Shown piece by piece: positions 6,873-11,487 of a stretch of 11,487 nucleotides of DNA (the stretch's first letter is position 1; each line of letters opens with the position of its first letter). Source of the DNA: JAJKIV01 sp036509075 (lineage in GTDB: Bacteria > Gemmatimonadota > Gemmatimonadetes > Gemmatimonadales > Gemmatimonadaceae); the NCBI GenBank assembly GCA_036509075.1, contig DATCGG010000391.1:1-11487 (forward strand), given 5' to 3'. A model generated the notes under the pieces. That model saw only the letters and a program-made list of their open reading frames with translations. It had not been told where the DNA came from and did no database searches. The position numbers were made by a program, and so were the translations under genes.

Positions 6873-8795
6873 GTGCTCCCGTCCCTTCTGCTGGGCATGG
6901 TGTTCGGCGTTACGCAGGCACCGCTCGTGGCGCCACTGCCTCGACTGCCACTCCCGCGCCCGGCCGCGAACGCGATCCGTGCGAGCGTTCACTCCAATCA
7001 CGTGCCGGCAGGTACGCGCGCCGGTGGCACCCTAACGATTGCGCTCGACGTCGTCGAGAGTGCCTGGAAGCCTGAAGGCGACGACGATCCGGAAGTCCCG
7101 GTGCTCGCGTTCGCCGAGCACGGGAAAGCGCCGACGGTGCCCGGACCGCTGATCCGCGCACCGCAGGGCACCGAGATTCGCGTAACGCTCACGAATCGCG
7201 TCGATAGCGCGATCACGATCGGCGGCCTTCGCCCGGGAGTATCGGACTCGGGAGACATACTCACGCTCGCCGCGGGCGAGACCCGCGAGCTGCGATATCG
7301 GCTCGATAAGCCGGGATCGTACTTCTACTGGGGCTCGTTCGGCGGGACCACCCTGGTCGATCGGTTGTGGAAGGACAGCCAGCTCAATGGCGCGCTGATC
7401 GTCGACCCGCCCGGCGGGTCGCCTCCGGATCACATCTTCCTGATCAGCGAGTGGTTCCATCCTTACGCCGACCGTCCATTCGAGGTGGTGTCGGTCATCA
7501 ACGGCAAGGCGTTTCCGTACACGGAACGACTCGAGCTTCAGCAAGGCGACTCGACGCGGTTTCGCGTGCTGAACACGCTCACGCTGTTCCATCCGATGCA
7601 CCTGCATGGGTTCTATTATCGCGTGGCGGCACGCGGTACGTGGAATAAGGACGGGCCGCTATCGCGGCCGATGCAGCCCATGCTCAACACGGACCTCCTG
7701 CCCCCGGGGGGGACGCTGACGCTCGCCTTCGTGCCGAGCACGCCGGGAAACTGGCTGTTCCACTGCCACTTCGCGTTTCACATCAATGACGAGGTCTCGC
7801 TGGCCGGCTCGCCGCGCGACTCGACGGTGTCCGCTTCGGCCGGCACGAACCATGGGCCGGGTCCATCGAGCGAGCAACACATGCACGGCCTCGTGATCGG
7901 CATCCACGTGAAGCCCGCGCCGGGGTGGGTCGACTATTCGGCAGCGCCTAACGCGCGCACCGTTCGGCTGCTGGTGCAGCGGAAGCCGAACAGGCTGCTC
8001 GACGGCATGGCGACAGCCTATGGCTTCGTCGTGCAGCAGGGCGACACGCCTCCGGCTCGCGATTCCGTGGACCTGCCAGCGCCAGTGTTGGAGCTCGAGC
8101 GAGGCAAGCCGGTACGGATCACGGTCGTGAACAACCTCCCGGAGCCAACCGGAATCCACTGGCACGGGCTCGAGATTCCGAGCTTCCCTGACGGCGTGCC
8201 GGGGTGGAGCGGGCTCGGCGATCGCGTGTTCCACCCGATCACGCCCGGCGATACGTTCGTCGCGGCGTTCACGCCTCCGCGAGCAGGAACCTTTCCGTAT
8301 CACTCCCACCTGAACGAGCGCCATCAGATCCAGTCGGGGATGTATGGCGCGATCATTGTCACCGACAAGCCACGCGACCTCGCGCACGATCACCTGGTGC
8401 TCGTCGGAGGTGGCGGCCCGGCGGTTTACCACAAGATCGAGAGCCCGTACGCGTTGGTGAACGGACGCACCACTCCACAACCGCTTACGCTCACCGCCGG
8501 CGAGACGCACCGGATTCGGATCGTCACTCTTCACCCCGACTGGCGCGTCTCGTTCACGCTGCGGAACGATTCCACTATCGGGCGGTGGCGTACGGTCGCG
8601 AAGGACGGGTACGAGTTGCCGAAAGCCCAGGCAACCCAGCGCACGGCGAATGTTCAGATGGGACCCGGCGAGACCGCGGACTTCGAGCTCCGTCCTACGA
8701 AGCCGGGCGAGTGGCGACTCGAGATCAAGACGACGGAGCCCGGCTGGTACATCCCTCTGCCGATCATCGTCGTACCGGCGAGGAAGTCACGTTAG
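6873..8795 (+). CDS. Multicopper oxidase, four cupredoxin domains, permuted copper motifs (MCO2)
   Basis: 640 residues. GTG start at 6873 with AAGG 6 bases upstream; the next start, ATG at 6897, would cut into the hydrophobic N-terminal stretch (residues 2-15). Export is therefore likely, although the usual basic residue before the hydrophobic core is missing. Copper motifs: HPMHLHG (240-246), HCHFAFH (297-303), HWHG (429-432) and HSHLNERHQ (477-485), the same permuted order as MCO1. Domain 1 lacks copper ligands (GGLRPG stands where HWHG would be, and YFYWGSF where HxH would be), as does domain 4 (about 500-640). The residue ten after Cys298 is Val, so the type 1 copper would lack an axial Met; in laccases a non-coordinating residue there goes with higher redox potential. 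EQHMHGL (334-340) follows the type 1 motif, as HAMTGMTGL does in MCO1. Its stop TAG lies inside a CGTTAGG heptamer, 6 bp before the methyltransferase-like gene. Confidence 0.93.
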   Translation: MLPSLLLGMVFGVTQAPLVAPLPRLPLPRPAANAIRASVHSNHVPAGTRAGGTLTIALDVVESAWKPEGDDDPEVPVLAFAEHGKAPTVPGPLIRAPQGTEIRVTLTNRVDSAITIGGLRPGVSDSGDILTLAAGETRELRYRLDKPGSYFYWGSFGGTTLVDRLWKDSQLNGALIVDPPGGSPPDHIFLISEWFHPYADRPFEVVSVINGKAFPYTERLELQQGDSTRFRVLNTLTLFHPMHLHGFYYRVAARGTWNKDGPLSRPMQPMLNTDLLPPGGTLTLAFVPSTPGNWLFHCHFAFHINDEVSLAGSPRDSTVSASAGTNHGPGPSSEQHMHGLVIGIHVKPAPGWVDYSAAPNARTVRLLVQRKPNRLLDGMATAYGFVVQQGDTPPARDSVDLPAPVLELERGKPVRITVVNNLPEPTGIHWHGLEIPSFPDGVPGWSGLGDRVFHPITPGDTFVAAFTPPRAGTFPYHSHLNERHQIQSGMYGAIIVTDKPRDLAHDHLVLVGGGGPAVYHKIESPYALVNGRTTPQPLTLTAGETHRIRIVTLHPDWRVSFTLRNDSTIGRWRTVAKDGYELPKAQATQRTANVQMGPGETADFELRPTKPGEWRLEIKTTEPGWYIPLPIIVVPARKSR

Positions 8796-8801
8796 GCAGC
8801 C

Positions 8802-9311
8802 ATGTCGACGGCCCTGCGGCACCTCCTCGCGATCCTGCTGCTTCCGACGATGGTCACGGTCGTCGTGCCGCGATGGATTCTGACCGCGTTCGCGAATAGA
8901 GATTCACGCTGGCCTGGGGATGGCTGGAGTTGGATCGCTTGGACGTTAGGCGGCCTGCTGTTGCTCGCCGGCCTCGTGCTCGTGACGTGGTGCATTGACC
9001 TGTTCGTGCGGGTCGGCAAGGGGACACTGGCGCCATGGGACCCAACGTCCAACCTCGTCGCGGTCGGGCCGTACCGGTACACCCGCAACCCGATGATCAC
9101 GGGAGTGGCCACGATCCTCACCGGCGAAGCAGTGCTGTTCGGATCGTGGCGCCTCGCGCTCTGGGCGCTGACGTTCATTGTCTTGAACCACGTGTATTTC
9201 CTACTCGTCGAGGAGCCGGGCCTCGAGCGGCGCTTTGGCGAATCCTACCTCGACTACAAGCGCGCGGTGCCGCGGTGGATTCCGCGCGTGCGCCGGCGCT
9301 CAGCGCCGTAG
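8802..9311 (+). CDS. Isoprenylcysteine carboxyl methyltransferase (ICMT/PEMT)-like membrane protein
   Basis: 169 residues from ATG at 8802, 6 bp after the MCO2 stop, so almost certainly co-transcribed with it. Hydrophobic segments lie near residues 5-28, 45-67, 98-114 and 117-135. Diagnostic parts are VAVGPYRYTRNPMITG (about 84-99) and EEPGLERRFGESYLDYKRAVPRWIPR (about 137-162), which form the S-adenosylmethionine-binding end of the ICMT/PEMT-like family. In bacteria this broad family has mostly unknown substrates; methylation of a lipid or small molecule at the inner membrane is possible. Whether it modifies the product or substrate of the neighbouring oxidase cannot be told. The last 12 bp overlap the tail of the convergent EamA gene. 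Confidence 0.88.
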   Translation: MSTALRHLLAILLLPTMVTVVVPRWILTAFANRDSRWPGDGWSWIAWTLGGLLLLAGLVLVTWCIDLFVRVGKGTLAPWDPTSNLVAVGPYRYTRNPMITGVATILTGEAVLFGSWRLALWALTFIVLNHVYFLLVEEPGLERRFGESYLDYKRAVPRWIPRVRRRSAP

Positions 9312-9734
9312 GCTCAATACCAGGACGCCGAGCGCGACGAGCCCGATGCCCATCCATTCACGCGGCGCGGGCCGCTCGCCGAGAAACGCGAAGGCGAACA
9401 CCGCAACCAGGACGACGCTCAGCTTGTCCACCGGCGCAACCTTCGCCGCCTCACCGACCTTGAGTGCACGGAAGTAGCACACCCACGACGCGCCCGTCGC
9501 GAACGCCGACAGCACGAGGAACGTCGCCGACTTGGGTGGCAGGGCGAACGGGTTGCGCCATTTCCCCGTGAAGGCGACGAACGCGCCGAGCACGGCGACG
9601 ATCACGAACGTCCGCACGAGCGTAGCGAAGTCGGAGTCGATCCCCTCGAGCCCGATCTTGGCGAAAATCGCGGTGAGGGCGGCGAATACTGCCGACCCGA
9701 GTGCCCAAGGGAGCCAGGCAGACGTTGATGGCAT
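9300..9734 (-). CDS. EamA-domain transporter, single-domain (drug/metabolite transporter superfamily)
   Basis: 144 residues, ATG at 9734-9732, with no strong Shine-Dalgarno. Five hydrophobic segments can be picked out (about 7-27, 38-56, 70-90, 97-116 and 125-141), one EamA repeat rather than the usual two. The segment GASWVCYFRALKVGEAAKVAPV, the nearby LSVVLVAVFAFAFLGERP and the final GxxLVALGVLVLSL match the family well. One-domain EamA proteins of about 140 residues are common and probably work as dimers; the substrate is unknown. The start of this gene is separated from the upstream permease by a 227-bp gap holding a long inverted repeat. The stop region overlaps the convergent methyltransferase-like gene by 12 bp. 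Confidence 0.88.
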   Translation of the reverse strand: MPSTSAWLPWALGSAVFAALTAIFAKIGLEGIDSDFATLVRTFVIVAVLGAFVAFTGKWRNPFALPPKSATFLVLSAFATGASWVCYFRALKVGEAAKVAPVDKLSVVLVAVFAFAFLGERPAPREWMGIGLVALGVLVLSLRR

Positions 9735-9807
9735 AACGCGGTTCCGTGTTATTGTGCGAACGAGGTTCGGCGAAACGAGCTCGGGATCACCACCCGAACC
9801 CGGCGTT

Positions 9808-9941
9808 CAGAAACAGGGGAAACGGATCAAACGGAAACAACTGATCAAACGGAGGATTTTGAGGTTTTGAACGAGCCCGGCAAGCCCTTTCAGAATCCGT
9901 TTGATCAGCAGTTTCAGTGTGATCCGTTTCCCCTCTTCCTG
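9808..9941. repeat. Long imperfect inverted repeat (about 46-bp arms), palindromic element
   Basis: The arms are 9808-9853 and 9896-9941. Two blocks pair perfectly: AGGGGAAACGGATCA (9815-9829) with TGATCCGTTTCCCCT (9920-9934), and CTGATCAAACGGA (9841-9853) with TCCGTTTGATCAG (9896-9908). The spacer between blocks is 11 bases on both sides and 7 of those pair; the outer 7 bases pair at 5 positions, about 40 of 46 in all. The left arm also holds GATCAAACGGA twice (9826-9836 as GATCAAACGGA and 9843-9853). The element is markedly poorer in G+C than its surroundings. It fills the gap between the permease stop and the EamA start. There is no T-tract, so it is not a standard terminator; a REP/MITE-like element or a processed hairpin fits better. 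Confidence 0.75.
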
Positions 9942-9961
9942 GATGTCCACTTGCCGAGACC

Positions 9962-11487
9962 CTACTGCAACACGGAACTCGGCTCGACCGACGTCGCTCG
10001 ATGCGCCGGGAGGTACGCCGCGAACGCCGCCACGACCGCCATGAACACGGCCGCCGACGCCAACACGCGCGGATCGAGTGTGCTGACGCCGAAGACCAGC
10101 GACGCCAGAACGCGGGACAGGGCCACGGCGCCTAACAACCCGATCACCACGCCGATGGCGGTCACCACCATGCCCTCGCGCAGCACCATCCGTCGGATCG
10201 ACCCGCCATTGGCGCCGAGCGCCATGCGAATCCCGAACTCTCTGCGCCGTAGCCGCACGCCGTACGACAGCACGCCGAACAACCCCAGCGCTGCCAGGCC
10301 GAGCGCCACACAGGCAAACGTGGTCAGCAGTCGCAGCGTGAACACGCGCTGTGCCTCCCCGCGACCGATCGCCTCGGTGAGCGGCATTGGCTTGTACATC
10401 ACGAGCTGTGGGTCCAGCGACGCGATGACTCGCCGTACTTCGCCCTGCAGCTGGTCGAGCGATCCGGTCGTGCGAACCACCTGGACGAGCGACCAGTTTC
10501 GATCGCCGGCAAACTGCCGGTGCGGGTGATACACGTACCCCTCGCCAGACCTCCCCTGCGGATCGAGTGCTACATCGGCGACGACGCCCACGATCTCGCG
10601 GGGTCCGCCGCCGGTCGTTAGGCTCTGCCCCACTGCCCGGACCCCCGGGAACATTCGCTCCGCGGCCGCCCGGCTGATGATCACGCGCCGCGGGACCGTC
10701 ACGTCGTCGTGTTCGTCGAACAACCGACCGTCGAGCAAGGCAATCCCGACTGCATCGAAGTACCGTCCCGACACCACGCGGTTCTGCCCCGCAATGTTGC
10801 CACGGTCGGCGTTCGCCAGCGGACCCGTCAGGGGAGTGGTACCCCAGATGTTGAAATCGCCGGTCGCCGGCAGCTTGCTCACGCCACCAGCGCTCACGAC
10901 GCCCGGAAGCGCGGCGATTCGCTCCGCCACGGTCTCATAGAATCGTGCTCGCGCGGTCGAGTCGTACCGCGCATCCGGCAAGTGCAGCTCGAACGCCAGC
11001 ACGCCGTCAGGCCTCACGCCTAACGGGACCTCACGGATGCGCTGGAAGCTCGCAATCAGCAGGCCGGCCCCCACCAGAAGCACGAACGCGAGCGCGACCT
11101 GCGACACGACGAGCCACTGGCGCAGTCGCATCTGCACGCCCCCGCTCGTGGCGGAGCGACCCTGCTCGCGCAGGATGTCGCCGGGCTGGGTCCTCGCCGC
11201 TCGGAGCGCGGGCAAGAGCCCGAACCCGAGCGCGCTCAGTGAGGCTACGGCTAGCGAGAATACGAGCAGCCGAGGCTCCAGTGTCAGCGCAGAGAGCCGC
11301 GGGATGGAGCCCGCCCCGATCGCGACGATCGCTCGCATCGCGAAGTAGGCGACGGCTATCCCGGCAACGTCTCCCGCGACCGCCAGCGTCAGGCTCTCGA
11401 TCAGCGTCTGCCTGACGAGTCTGCGCCGCTCCGCACCTAACGCCGATCGGAGCGCGAACTCACGCGCGCGGTCGGTGCCGCGCACGA
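9962..11487 (-). CDS. MacB/FtsX-type ABC transporter permease, 5'-truncated by the window edge (ADOP-like)
   Basis: 507 residues are visible, ending at TAG (minus strand of 9962-9964). The visible start reads VRGTDRAREFALRSALGAE, which in this family lies in the middle of an FtsX domain (LLLVR...REFAxRxALGA), so the gene continues past base 11487. Order seen: the end of a first FtsX domain with membrane segments near 32-55 and 73-95; a membrane segment near 122-143 (VVSQVALAFVLLVGAGLLIA) opening the second half; a large extracytoplasmic MacB_PCD-like domain (about 150-370, with LPGVVSAGGVSKLP and GRYFDAVGI); then a second FtsX domain (about 383-507) containing RRREFGIRMALGA and further membrane segments. 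Two FtsX halves in one chain without an ATPase match the acidobacterial duplicated orphan permease (ADOP) type, common also in Gemmatimonadota. Substrate unknown; MacB relatives export peptides, lipids or macrolides with an ATPase partner. Confidence 0.9.
   Translation of the reverse strand, partial: VRGTDRAREFALRSALGAERRRLVRQTLIESLTLAVAGDVAGIAVAYFAMRAIVAIGAGSIPRLSALTLEPRLLVFSLAVASLSALGFGLLPALRAARTQPGDILREQGRSATSGGVQMRLRQWLVVSQVALAFVLLVGAGLLIASFQRIREVPLGVRPDGVLAFELHLPDARYDSTARARFYETVAERIAALPGVVSAGGVSKLPATGDFNIWGTTPLTGPLANADRGNIAGQNRVVSGRYFDAVGIALLDGRLFDEHDDVTVPRRVIISRAAAERMFPGVRAVGQSLTTGGGPREIVGVVADVALDPQGRSGEGYVYHPHRQFAGDRNWSLVQVVRTTGSLDQLQGEVRRVIASLDPQLVMYKPMPLTEAIGRGEAQRVFTLRLLTTFACVALGLAALGLFGVLSYGVRLRRREFGIRMALGANGGSIRRMVLREGMVVTAIGVVIGLLGAVALSRVLASLVFGVSTLDPRVLASAAVFMAVVAAFAAYLPAHRATSVEPSSVLQ

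Larger units (their letters stand above)
15..11442. repeat. Dispersed heptamer CGTTAGG/CCTAACG, 15 copies across the window
   Basis: Plus-strand CGTTAGG starts at 15, 828, 3135, 3572, 4378, 8790, 8944 and 10616. The reverse form CCTAACG starts at 1754, 2488, 5623, 7031, 7947, 11019 and 11436. Eleven copies extend to CGTTAGGC and seven to GCGTTAGGC (15, 1754, 2488, 3135, 3572, 4378, 7947). About 1-1.5 copies would be expected on both strands by chance for this length. Orientation is independent of gene direction, and copies fall in most genes, including unrelated ones. The word carries TAG on one strand and TAA on the other, and it supplies the stop codon of the monooxygenase (3576-3574) and of MCO2 (8793-8795). 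The function is unknown. Confidence 0.8.

Noticed and set aside
5428..7035. Long plus-strand open frame (535 codons) opposite the regulator and running into MCO2
   Set aside because: It is antisense to a clear LuxR-type gene, has no family-like sequence, and runs through the divergent promoter region into MCO2 in the wrong frame. It is a by-product of high G+C.
2043..8230. Several GCGATCGC-like words, as in cyanobacterial HIP1
   Set aside because: Only a few copies by eye, and expected often in GC-rich DNA that favours CGATCG; not clearly enriched without a count.

Overview
The window looks like chromosomal DNA of a GC-rich soil-type bacterium, by eye about two-thirds G+C. The gene content (large orphan ABC permease of the acidobacterial type, TPR-LuxR regulator, Sec-exported multicopper oxidases) together with a very frequent CGTTAGG heptamer fits Gemmatimonadota or a relative such as Acidobacteriota. 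That placement is inference; there is no rRNA or other phylogenetic marker here.

Layout. A 5'-truncated hypothetical gene (2-1651, +) is followed after 15 bp by a multicopper oxidase (MCO1, 1667-3571, +). MCO1 converges, with only 2 bp between the stop codons, on an FAD/NAD(P)-dependent monooxygenase-like gene (3574-4704, -). A 321-bp non-coding stretch (4705-5025) holds a 15-bp palindrome just upstream of the monooxygenase, a short REP-like palindrome and a 7-bp-periodic tandem array. Next comes a TPR plus LuxR-type regulator (5026-6663, -), divergent across 209 bp from a second, paralogous multicopper oxidase (MCO2, 6873-8795, +). MCO2 probably shares a transcript with a membrane isoprenylcysteine-methyltransferase-like gene (8802-9311, +). 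That gene overlaps tail-to-tail by 12 bp with a one-domain EamA transporter (9300-9734, -). A long imperfect inverted repeat (9808-9941) separates the EamA gene from a 5'-truncated MacB/FtsX-type permease (9962-11487, -).

Main points. (1) Both multicopper oxidases carry the copper motifs in permuted order: the HPMHLHG and HCHxxxH pair comes before the HWHG and HxH pair. They read as two fused two-domain units that have lost complementary copper sites, so one trinuclear site would form between domains 2 and 3. (2) The heptamer CGTTAGG/CCTAACG occurs 15 times, on both strands, inside and between genes, where about 1-1.5 are expected; it supplies two of the stop codons. (3) Several intergenic repeats are present.

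How the genes may work together: the TPR-LuxR protein is the obvious candidate regulator of the divergent MCO2-methyltransferase unit, and the two exported oxidases flank an inverted block holding the regulator and a cytoplasmic flavin monooxygenase. An oxidative or copper-linked function is reasonable, but the substrate cannot be read from the sequence. I see no tRNA, rRNA, CRISPR array, transposase or phage gene.
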